DNA from: Acidimicrobiaceae bacterium
GTDB lineage: Bacteria; Actinomycetota; Acidimicrobiia; Acidimicrobiales; Aldehydirespiratoraceae
Reading direction: 5' to 3'
Assembly: GCA_028819005.1 (NCBI GenBank)
Contig: JAPPMP010000009.1
Span: 7,347-71,346, forward strand
Length of the DNA: 64,000 nt
Each line of letters begins with the position of its first letter. The first letter of the stretch is position 1. The notes below the pieces were generated by a model. The model searched no databases, was not told the origin of the DNA, and saw nothing but the letters and a program-made list of their open reading frames with translations. This document shows positions 25,792-33,690 of the stretch, in pieces. The position numbers and the translations under genes are program-made.

Positions 25792-28189
25792 GTCCGCCAG
25801 AGCCGTAACCTCGTCCACGCGCCGGGGCATCAGGTCCTAGATTGTCGAACTGCTCGGACAGCTCTGCATCGAATGCGTCCTCGAAAGAGACCGACTGGCG
25901 TTTGCTGTTGGCCGACGCCTCAGATCCGTGGTCGTTGCGATCGTCGCGATCGCGGTTCGCTCCGCCACGATCACCGCGGTCACGATCACGATTGCGGCCT
26001 CCGCGATCACGGCCCGTGTCGGCTGCGCCCTCGGGTTTCAGAGAGATCTTGCCGTTGGGATCCACGTCTTCGACCACCACCACTACTTCGTCGCCCAATG
26101 ACAGCACATCCTCGACACGGTCGATTCGCTTGCCGCTGCCGATCTTGGAGATGTGGAGCAAGCCGTCACGTCCGGGAAGAATGTTGACGAAGGCGCCGAA
26201 CTTGGTGATGTTCACAACTCGGCCCGGATAGGTGGCGCCAACCTCGGCGGTGGGTGGATCAAGGATCAGCTTGATCTGGCGTTCAGCTTCGACGACCTTG
26301 GCGTTGTCGACCGAGGCGATCGACACGACGCCGACCATGCCGTCGTCATCAACCGAGATGTCCGCACCGGTCTCGGCCTGGATGGCATTGATGACCTTGC
26401 CCTTGGGGCCGATGATCTCACCGATCTTGTCGACCGGGATCTCAAAGGTGGTGATCTTCGGCGCGGTGTCGCGCACATCTTCGCGGGGTTCGGCAATGGC
26501 TTCGGCCATGACGTCGAGAATGTCGAGACGCGCCTCTCTGGCCTGCGAGAGCGCGTTCGCCAGCACATTTGCGGGGATGCCCGCGATCTTTGTGTCGAGT
26601 TGCAGAGCAGTAACGAAATCGGTTGTGCCTGCGACCTTGAAGTCCATGTCGCCGAAGGCGTCTTCTGCCCCCAGAATGTCTGTGAGAGTGACGTAGGCAC
26701 CCTCAGCGTGAACGAGTCCCATGGCAATACCCGCCACCGGAGCCTTGATCGGCACTCCGGCGTCCATCAGCGAGAGCGTCGATCCGCACACCGAGCCCAT
26801 CGAACTCGAACCGTTGGACGCCATCACCTCAGACACTGTTCGCACCGTGTAGGGCCACTCCTCGAAGGAGGGGATCACCGGGAACACGGCACGCTCGGCC
26901 AGAGCCCCGTGTCCGATCTCGCGTCGCTTGGGACCCCGCATGAAACCGGTCTCGCCAGTTGAGAACGGCGGGAAGTTGTAATGGTGGAAGTAGCGCTTCT
27001 TGTCGGTCGGCGAGATGTCGTCAACCATCATGTCGCTTCGACCCATCCCGAGCGTCGTGAAGTTGAGCACCTGCGTCTCCCCGCGTTGGAAGAGCCCGGA
27101 ACCGTGCGCTGTGGGGATCACCTCGACTTCGCTGGTGACTTTGCGGAGCTCGTCGGTTCTGCGTCCGTCGATGCGGACGCCTTCTTCGACGATCCGCTTG
27201 CGGACTATCTGTTTGGAGAGTGCCCGGATGGCGTTCTTGATCTGTTTCGCGGCGTTCGGATCTCTTTCGGCGAAGTCTGCGAGCTCCGCTGCTACGGCCG
27301 CGCCGAGTTCCGCTTCTGCTGTCTGGCGCTCGCTCTTGTCGGCGATCTTCTGGGTGTCGGCGATGCGATCAAAAGCCGCTGTCTGGACTGCCGCGAAGAT
27401 CTCTTCGCTGTAGTCGACGCTGAGCGGGGGCTCCATCTTGGCGATGTCGCCGGCCGCGTCGATGGCCTGCTGTTGCAGCTCGATCATCTCGCGAATCCAA
27501 GTTTTGCTCGCTTCGAGGCCTCCGGCCAGCACATCCTCGTCGACCTTGGGCGTGCCCGACTCGTAGAGAGTCCATGAGTTTCCGGTGCCTCCCGCTTCAA
27601 CCATCATCACGGCAACGTCGTTGTCGCTGAGGCGTCCGGCCACGACCATCTCGAAGGCCGATTCGGAGGACTCCTGATAAGTCGGGAAGGGAATCCACTC
27701 GCCCTCGGGGGACCAACTCATGCGGACGGCGCCGATGGGACCGTTGAACGGGATCGGCGAAAGGCTCAGCGCCAGCGAGGCAGCGTTGAGAGCCAGTACG
27801 TCATAGGGGTTCTTCTGATCCGCTCCTAGCACAGTGCCAACCACATGGACTTCGTTGCGGAAGCCGTCGGGGAAGGCGGGGCGCAGCGGCCGATCGATGA
27901 GGCGACAGGTGAGAATCGCTTGTTCGCCTGCTCGGGCTTCACGCCGGAAGAAGGAGCCGGGGATTTTGCCGGCGGCATACATCCGCTCCTCGATATCGAC
28001 CGTCAGCGGGAAGAAGTCGGCGCCTTCTCGGGGCATGGCTGCCCCGGTTGCGGTGACCAGCACGACGGTGTCGCCGATGCCGGCAGTCACTGAGCCACCG
28101 GCGAGGGGGGCGAACTTGCCAACCTCGAAGGTGGCGTCTTTGCCTTCACCGCGCGTGAACGATCCAGTGAAGGATTGGGGATTAGTCAT
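25778..28189 (-). CDS. pnp: Polyribonucleotide nucleotidyltransferase (PNPase)
   Basis: An 803-residue PNPase. There are two RNase PH domains (first with REGADFFPLTVDIEERMYAAG and RLIDRPLRPAFPDG, second with GSGLFQRGETQVLNFTTLG and GGDFPYT-like MASNGSSSMGSVCGSTLSL), then KH (IGPKGKVINAIQAETGADIS) and S1 (GRVVNITKFGAFVNILPGRDGLLHIS). The tail is long and Arg/Gly/Asp-rich (RDRGGRNRDRDRGDRGG), probably disordered and RNA-binding. It degrades RNA 3' to 5' with phosphate. ATG 28189 is used because AGGAGC lies 9 bases upstream. The ORF start at 28210 would contain that site. It follows rpsO with a leader hairpin and a terminator between. Confidence 0.96.
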   Translation of the reverse strand: MTNPQSFTGSFTRGEGKDATFEVGKFAPLAGGSVTAGIGDTVVLVTATGAAMPREGADFFPLTVDIEERMYAAGKIPGSFFRREARAGEQAILTCRLIDRPLRPAFPDGFRNEVHVVGTVLGADQKNPYDVLALNAASLALSLSPIPFNGPIGAVRMSWSPEGEWIPFPTYQESSESAFEMVVAGRLSDNDVAVMMVEAGGTGNSWTLYESGTPKVDEDVLAGGLEASKTWIREMIELQQQAIDAAGDIAKMEPPLSVDYSEEIFAAVQTAAFDRIADTQKIADKSERQTAEAELGAAVAAELADFAERDPNAAKQIKNAIRALSKQIVRKRIVEEGVRIDGRRTDELRKVTSEVEVIPTAHGSGLFQRGETQVLNFTTLGMGRSDMMVDDISPTDKKRYFHHYNFPPFSTGETGFMRGPKRREIGHGALAERAVFPVIPSFEEWPYTVRTVSEVMASNGSSSMGSVCGSTLSLMDAGVPIKAPVAGIAMGLVHAEGAYVTLTDILGAEDAFGDMDFKVAGTTDFVTALQLDTKIAGIPANVLANALSQAREARLDILDVMAEAIAEPREDVRDTAPKITTFEIPVDKIGEIIGPKGKVINAIQAETGADISVDDDGMVGVVSIASVDNAKVVEAERQIKLILDPPTAEVGATYPGRVVNITKFGAFVNILPGRDGLLHISKIGSGKRIDRVEDVLSLGDEVVVVVEDVDPNGKISLKPEGAADTGRDRGGRNRDRDRGDRGGANRDRDDRNDHGSEASANSKRQSVSFEDAFDAELSEQFDNLGPDAPARGRGYGSGGRGRR

Positions 28190-28226
28190 GTTTTCGTTGC
28201 TCCTGAACACATGACTGCCAGTTCCC

Positions 28227-28313
28227 AGTCGAAAATCGCTGATCTTGCCTGGACCCTGCCTGGATCGTGCTTGGCCTCTTTGGGGAGGACCGGCAATTCA
28301 GAGATTTTCGACT
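28227..28313 (-). promoter_or_regulatory. Long inverted repeat in the pnp leader, possible RNase III target
   Basis: An 11-bp perfect inverted repeat (AGTCGAAAATC at 28227, GATTTTCGACT at 28303) continues inward through CTGA/TCAG and TTGCC/GGCAA, giving about 20 pairs with small internal loops. It sits 38 bases before the pnp ATG. In Escherichia coli the pnp leader carries a long hairpin cut by RNase III for PNPase autoregulation. Placement and size match, but function here is inferred. Confidence 0.6.
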
Positions 28314-28405
28314 AGCACCAACGGTCTTGTGTTCTTTACTTGCTGGACCTTCCAGCTACTGGGATTTCGTCGGGTGGGCTCCGGGTGCTGACCTGGAGTC
28401 AACCG

Positions 28406-28431
28406 AAAAGAGCGGCCCCGAAGGACCGCCC
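28406..28431 (-). terminator. Intrinsic terminator after rpsO
   Basis: Reading the minus strand, a 9-bp stem GGGCGGTCC / GGGCCGCTC (two G-U pairs) with a TTCG tetraloop is followed by TTTT. It starts 10 bases after the rpsO stop. It should end or attenuate the rpsO transcript before pnp. Confidence 0.82.
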
Positions 28432-28440
28432 GGACTTAGT

Positions 28441-28722
28441 TCAGCGACGCAACCCAAGATGGGTGATCACTGCTCTATAGCGTTCGACATCGTTGTCTCG
28501 GACATAGTCGAGAAGACGACGGCGGCGGCCAACCAGCATCTGCAGACCTCGCCGAGTGTGATGGTCCTTCTTGTGGACCTTCATGTGTTCGGTGAGATGG
28601 TCGATACGCGCCGACAGCAGAGCGATTTGAATTTCGGGTGAACCGGTATCGCTCTCGGCGAGATCGAAAGCTCTCGCCATATCGGCGATCGTTTCAGATT
28701 TGGGGCGCAGGTTAGTGGCCAT
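28441..28722 (-). CDS. rpsO: 30S ribosomal protein S15
   Basis: A 93-residue protein of normal S15 length. [40 protein letters not shown] and RRRLLDYVR are the conserved helices that bind the 16S rRNA three-way junction. It lies upstream of pnp, the classical rpsO-pnp arrangement. A terminator follows immediately. Confidence 0.97.
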   Translation of the reverse strand: MATNLRPKSETIADMARAFDLAESDTGSPEIQIALLSARIDHLTEHMKVHKKDHHTRRGLQMLVGRRRRLLDYVRDNDVERYRAVITHLGLRR

Positions 28723-28865
28723 TAGTTGTGTTTCCTTTTTGGGTCTTGCCCATTGGGTTCCTTACCCAGCTGCACACCCCGCATTGCGCGGGCGGCAGCT
28801 ACCAATCGGTTGCCTGCAAGGCTACCAAGGTCAAGAAACAATCGGCACGGGCGACCGCAACCCGG

Positions 28866-29350
28866 TCAGATGGGGGGTTTGAGGCGGTATTTGCGGGTTC
28901 TGGGGTCTCGGTCGACCTGCCACCGGTGGTCGTGGATCTTGTGAGACCCGCCGACGCCGGCGAGTTCCAAAATCAACTCGGCGAGAGCGTCGGCCAGCCG
29001 CTGGGCGGGCGTGGGCCGCGCCTTGGAGTCTTCGTTGTGCCATATCTGCCGTTGCCTGGCGGTCAACGCCGTGGCGATGCACGCTCCGGTGATCTGGTCG
29101 AACTCGCGCTCCCGACCGATCAGACGGGCGGGCGCAAGGGGGCTGTGGCGATGCGCGCTCCGGTGATCTGGTCGAACTCGCCCGACAGCACGAACATGCC
29201 GGACTCGGGAGACTCGAAGATCCGCGCTCTGCGATTCTTGCGTTGACGATCCAGCAGCGACTGTCCGTCGTCACCTGCGACGTCTTGTTGATGGCGTCTC
29301 ACGGTTCGGGCGAAGTCGTCGAACTGCTGCTCGTTGGGCTGCGCCTGCAA
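28866..29350 (-). pseudogene. Broken DUF222/HNH endonuclease (13E12 family)
   Basis: Two minus-strand pieces (29350-29120 and 29066-28866) belong to one gene. The first carries RARIFESPESGMFVLSGEFD, the core of DUF222. The second resumes TARQRQIWHNEDSKARPTPAQ in another frame and ends HDHRWQVDRDPRTRKYR, like the last strand of HNH endonucleases. Removing the 74-bp unit at 29108-29181 joins ITGACIATALTARQRQIW in frame. The N-terminal part and the HNH core are also missing, so the gene has further deletions. Confidence 0.75.
29071..29181. repeat. 37-bp direct repeat flanking 37 bp, interrupting the DUF222/HNH gene
   Basis: GTGGCGATGCACGCTCCGGT followed by GATCTGGTCGAACTCGC occurs at 29071-29107 and at 29145-29181, differing at one base. 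The 37 bases between are unrelated to the gene. Both copies encode the same protein segment (FDQITGA[C/R]IAT), so the insert duplicated its target. The 74-bp gain shifts the reading frame. Confidence 0.92.
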
Positions 29351-29383
29351 GCAATCCCTCGTCGATATTTCAATACTCTTGAA

Positions 29384-29803
29384 TCACAGAACAATTAGTC
29401 CTTCAAGTTCCGCTGCTTCTGATTGGCGACGGTCCAAACTCAAGAACACGAGAGGGCCGCTGATTTGATCCTGCACGAGGGTTGCCGCTCCAAGCTGGCC
29501 TGCGTCGGCCGCTCGAAGCGGGTAGCGCGCCAACAGCCGACGAGCCCTTTCCCGGACCGTCAGGAGTTCGCAAACCTCATCCCAGGTATCTGCAAATTCG
29601 TCCAGTCGAGCCAGGGCCTCACGTCGTTGCAGCCGCTCCAATCGCTGTTCGCGAGTCAGCCGTTCTATCGCGCTGACGATCTCGACTCTCGTCCATCCCC
29701 AGGTGACTATCTGGTCGTCGTCGGCCAGCCACGAGCGGGCCTGCTCAGTTCCAGACTCGGCCACGACCAGAGGCACCAGCGCCGATGCATCCCAGTACCT
29801 CAC
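29384..29803 (-). CDS. PIN-domain ribonuclease toxin (VapC-like)
   Basis: A 139-residue PIN-domain protein. RYWDASALVPLVV supplies the first acidic residue, TRVEIVSAIERL the conserved Glu, LRAADAGQLGAA the third acidic residue, and VFLSLDRRQSEAAELEGL the last. These four acidic positions form the metal site of the RNase. The GTG start at 29803 overlaps the antitoxin stop (GTGA), so the pair is translationally coupled. It is a type II toxin cleaving RNA, and the target is unknown. Confidence 0.9.
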   Translation of the reverse strand: MRYWDASALVPLVVAESGTEQARSWLADDDQIVTWGWTRVEIVSAIERLTREQRLERLQRREALARLDEFADTWDEVCELLTVRERARRLLARYPLRAADAGQLGAATLVQDQISGPLVFLSLDRRQSEAAELEGLIVL

Positions 29804-30078
29804 AGACGGTCGGCTCGGTCCTGGTCGAGCGCCTCGACAAGACTGGCAGGCAACGCCAAAGGGTCTTCTTCAAGAACCGACCTCGCGTTCCCATGACCCG
29901 GACGCAGCAAACCAGACTTGATCAGCAGTTCACGCGTTTGGTCGCCGGCTTCCCGTTCGGGGACCAGACGAGCGACAGGACTCCCCCGGTCGAGGACTTG
30001 GATCTCGCCTCCACGGCGCACCTCGCGAAGATACCGAGACAAGTTGGCCTTCAATTCCGACACCGATACCGAAGTCAT
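29800..30078 (-). CDS. Phd/YefM-family antitoxin
   Basis: A 92-residue antitoxin. SVSVSELKANLSRYLREVRRGGEIQVLDRGSPVARLVP is the Phd/YefM DNA-binding fold in full. The C-terminal half (residues 55-92, acidic and Leu-rich) should wrap the PIN toxin. It starts at ATG 30078, directly at a palindromic operator and apparently without a 5' leader. It lies between the toxin gene and the trailer end of the CRISPR array. Confidence 0.9.
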   Translation of the reverse strand: MTSVSVSELKANLSRYLREVRRGGEIQVLDRGSPVARLVPEREAGDQTRELLIKSGLLRPGHGNARSVLEEDPLALPASLVEALDQDRADRL

Positions 30079-30079
30079 A

Positions 30080-30113
30080 TGACTAGATTAGTCACATTGG
30101 TTTGACTCTACAA
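30080..30113 (-). promoter_or_regulatory. Leaderless toxin-antitoxin promoter with palindromic operator
   Basis: On the minus strand, TTGTAG (30113-30108) and TAATCT (30090-30085) are spaced by 17 bp, and the antitoxin ATG begins 6 bases after the -10 box, so transcription probably starts at the A of ATG. TGACTA-GAT-TAGTCA (30080-30094) is a perfect inverted repeat overlapping the -10 box and start, as expected for Phd-type autorepression. Confidence 0.7.
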
Positions 30114-30182
30114 GTCAGAACCTGTTACCAGGAGGATCGGGCAAACATCTTGGGGGCTTGGATTCATGATCCCCTTGTCCGA

Positions 30183-33100
30183 CCTTCAATGGAGGCCCGA
30201 ACCTAGGTTCGGGCGAACGACAGAGCCGCCGACCTCATCGACCGGCTCCCGACCCCTTCAATGGAGGCCCGAACCTAGGTTCGGGCGAACCTCGCAGCGG
30301 TCATCTGGCCGCCACGCCGAGCGCGAGGCGAATGGCTCCGCCAGGACGCCCTTCAATGGAGGCCCGAACCTAGGTTCGGGCGAACGCATGGGTCCCGTAG
30401 GCGTGGACGTCAGCATTAGGCCTTCAATGGAGGCCCGAACCTAGGTTCGGGCGAACCTACTCGCTGAGCGACGTCACGTGCAACCGCACGCACCTTCAAT
30501 GGAGGCCCGAACCTAGGTTCGGGCGAACAACGCGTGCGGCCCCCGCTCGATGTCGGGGGATGTCCCTTCAATGGAGGCCCGAACCTAGGTTCGGGCGAAC
30601 ACTCTATAAGTAGGCTAGCCCACCCCGCAGCTTCCGCCTTCAATGGAGGCCCGAACCTAGGTTCGGGCGAACAGGCTCTGACATGGAAACCAGCCAGGAG
30701 GACATCGGCCTTCAATGGAGGCCCGAACCTAGGTTCGGGCGAACCTCAAGGGCAGGCCGGACAATCGCAGGATCATCGCCGTCCTTCAATGGAGGCCCGA
30801 ACCTAGGTTCGGGCGAACGACACAGAGAAAGGGCATATTATGTCCAAGAAGCCAAACCTTCAATGGAGGCCCGAACCTAGGTTCGGGCGAACGACCTTCG
30901 TCGAGGTCACGGCGTGGGGAACCCTCGCGCACCTTCAATGGAGGCCCGAACCTAGGTTCGGGCGAACTCGTCGATGGTGAAGTTGACGTTGCCGTCGGCC
31001 ACCCGCCTTCAATGGAGGCCCGAACCTAGGTTCGGGCGAACCTCGGTCGGCACCGGGAGGCCGAAATACTGGAGCTTCCTTCAATGGAGGCCCGAACCTA
31101 GGTTCGGGCGAACGCACCCCACCCCGAGCACCATCGGGCATGACGCCACGCCTTCAATGGAGGCCCGAACCTAGGTTCGGGCGAACGTGAATACGACGCT
31201 GGCACCGCCGTCGCCGTCGTCGTCCTTCAATGGAGGCCCGAACCTAGGTTCGGGCGAACCTTTTTTTCAATAGAAACACGAAAACAGAGTGGCGGACCTT
31301 CAATGGAGGCCCGAACCTAGGTTCGGGCGAACGCCTGACGACGACGACGCCGTCTCCGACTATCTCACCCTTCAATGGAGGCCCGAACCTAGGTTCGGGC
31401 GAACCTGGTTGAGGTCGACGATCAGCGCCGCCGCCTCCAGCCTTCAATGGAGGCCCGAACCTAGGTTCGGGCGAACAAGTGAACAACTACAGGAAACGCC
31501 TGCGGATGAGGGCCCTTCAATGGAGGCCCGAACCTAGGTTCGGGCGAACGCCAGAGCCTGCCGTCGGCGGAGCGGGTCGAGTAGGTCCTTCAATGGAGGC
31601 CCGAACCTAGGTTCGGGCGAACCGGCGATCCCGGCGACGGCGGAGTCCTCGTCGAGGCCCCTTCAATGGAGGCCCGAACCTAGGTTCGGGCGAACCATCC
31701 TCCATCACGCCCGCGGGTATTGAGGTATAACCGCCTTCAATGGAGGCCCGAACCTAGGTTCGGGCGAACCCGGCTCCCCTGCCCGCAGCGCCAGACGGCG
31801 GAACTCCCTTCAATGGAGGCCCGAACCTAGGTTCGGGCGAACCCCTACCCTCGTTCGTGAGCCGCAGCATGCCGAGCACCTTCAATGGAGGCCCGAACCT
31901 AGGTTCGGGCGAACGAGCATCATCACTGCGTCCCCGATGTCCAGGGCGTACCTTCAATGGAGGCCCGAACCTAGGTTCGGGCGAACACGAAGGCTGGCGT
32001 CCCGACCGCCGAGGCGATGACGCCTTCAATGGAGGCCCGAACCTAGGTTCGGGCGAACTCTCGTCGACGTCGATCTGCGACCCGTCAGCCGCGGCCCTTC
32101 AATGGAGGCCCGAACCTAGGTTCGGGCGAACCCGCTACGACGACGGGCGGGAACCGTCGCCGTGGAGCCTTCAATGGAGGCCCGAACCTAGGTTCGGGCG
32201 AACCTGGCCACCGGCGACAGCATACCACGGGTTAGTAACCTTCAATGGAGGCCCGAACCTAGGTTCGGGCGAACACCGCGACGGTGTGGGGCGTGACCGG
32301 CACGTTGTGCCTTCAATGGAGGCCCGAACCTAGGTTCGGGCGAACGGTGCTCCCCGCGGCGATGGTCCACATCATCACCAACCCTTCAATGGAGGCCCGA
32401 ACCTAGGTTCGGGCGAACCGGTAGGTGTCCGGGCCGACCAGCAGCGCCAAATCGCCTTCAATGGAGGCCCGAACCTAGGTTCGGGCGAACCTGCCGCGCC
32501 GGCATGTACATGGGGAAAGCAGAGATCCTTCAATGGAGGCCCGAACCTAGGTTCGGGCGAACGATGTCGCGGTCGCTCAAGCAGGCCGAGGGCGGTCTCC
32601 TTCAATGGAGGCCCGAACCTAGGTTCGGGCGAACTTGGCCGTGCCGTGTCTGGTCGGAGGATGCACACACCCTTCAATGGAGGCCCGAACCTAGGTTCGG
32701 GCGAACGCCCCCGTCGTGGATCTGGTGGCCGATGCGGAAGAGCGCCTTCAATGGAGGCCCGAACCTAGGTTCGGGCGAACCCCAGTCGCCCAGCTCGGGA
32801 TAGTGCGGCAGCAGTTGCCTTCAATGGAGGCCCGAACCTAGGTTCGGGCGAACGGGGTGGGTGTGGTGGTCATGCCCCCTACTGTACACGTCCTTCAATG
32901 GAGGCCCGAACCTAGGTTCGGGCGAACCAGCGCGACGTTCTGGAAATGCTGATTCCGCTGCTCAACCTTCAATGGAGGCCCGAACCTAGGTTCGGGCGAA
33001 CGGTGCGACCCCGAGCGCATCCCAGCAGTGACCGACGCCTTCAATGGAGGCCCGAACCTAGGTTCGGGCGAACCTCCGTATCGGAACGTCTCGCGGCGTG

Positions 33101-33217
33101 AGCGGACGTCCTTCAATGGAGGCCCGAACCTAGGTTCGGGCGAACCACCGAGTTGATGCGGGCTGTGAGCCTGGTGCCCCACCTTCAATGGAGGCCCGAA
33201 CCTAGGTTCGGGCGAAC
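30183..33217 (-). CRISPR. CRISPR array, 42 repeats and 41 spacers (type I-G)
   Basis: Forty-two 36-bp repeats, identical as far as I can read. On the plus strand each begins CCTTCAATGGAG and ends CGGGCGAAC, around the perfect 20-bp palindrome GCCCGAACCTAGGTTCGGGC. The palindrome folds in RNA as an 8-bp stem with a CUAG loop. Spacers are 35-39 nt (19 of them 36) except one of 59 nt (30291-30349). On the minus strand the repeat starts GTTCGCCC and ends ATTGAAGG, resembling common 5'-handle sequences. That orientation and the adjacent cas2 put the leader at the right (33218 onward), transcription leftward, and the newest spacer at 33146-33181. No repeat is degenerate at either end. Confidence 0.99.
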
Positions 33218-33386
33218 CGCTCGCACTATTCGTAGTAATTTACCTGCGGTTTAGGCAGGGCTTTGCGAACGGTGTTGGAAGCAAAGGCTTCGAAGGCATT
33301 CAATTCAGTTGTCAAGTTACGCAAAACAGTACCTGAGCAGGCTTCGAGCGCTCCCCGAGAATCGAGAGTCCGACCGAGCGCTCGCA
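33218..33386 (-). promoter_or_regulatory. Probable CRISPR leader between cas2 and the array
   Basis: A 169-bp non-coding segment, AT-richer next to the array (GTAATTTACC; TTTGCGAACGG). On the minus strand it contains TTGACA at 33315-33310. A good -10 box at the right spacing is not clear. It abuts the first repeat in the inferred transcription direction. Its role in adaptation and pre-crRNA transcription is inferred from position. Confidence 0.65.
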
Positions 33387-33686
33387 TCAGATGACCGTAG
33401 GCCCAGACGTCGGCAACGCCGACCTCAACCCCATGAATTCAAAACAGTCGCGACCGCGGTTTGCGGGAGGGCCGAGATCGACGAAGGCCACGGAGTCCTT
33501 CCCGTGATGGATAATCGAACTCAATTCTTGTTTCAACATCACCATCTCAACAGCGTCCAGGTCACAGATGAAAACACTGTACTGCATGGGCCAGCCGTAG
33601 TTCTTCACGCTCTTGTGCACCAGCCTCAATCGCTTGGCATCACTGATGTCGTAACTCACAAGAAAGCGGTTTCTACCCGATGCCAC
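33387..33686 (-). CDS. cas2: CRISPR-associated endonuclease Cas2
   Basis: A 99-residue Cas2. RNRFLVSYDISDAKRLRLVH is the ferredoxin-like beta-1 with the conserved Asp, YGWPMQYSVFICDL the second strand, and the Leu-rich helix MVMLKQELSSII the core. It bridges two Cas1 dimers in spacer integration. The GTG start at 33686 lies 4 bases after the cas4-cas1 stop. It is the last gene of the operon, just before the leader. Confidence 0.95.
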   Translation of the reverse strand: MASGRNRFLVSYDISDAKRLRLVHKSVKNYGWPMQYSVFICDLDAVEMVMLKQELSSIIHHGKDSVAFVDLGPPANRGRDCFEFMGLRSALPTSGPTVI

Positions 33687-33690
33687 AGCG

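Noticed and set aside
30166-33188. Many ORFs encoding FNGGPNLGSGE / SPEPRFGPPLK repeats
   Set aside because: They are translations of the CRISPR repeat and spacers in several frames on both strands, not a repeat protein.
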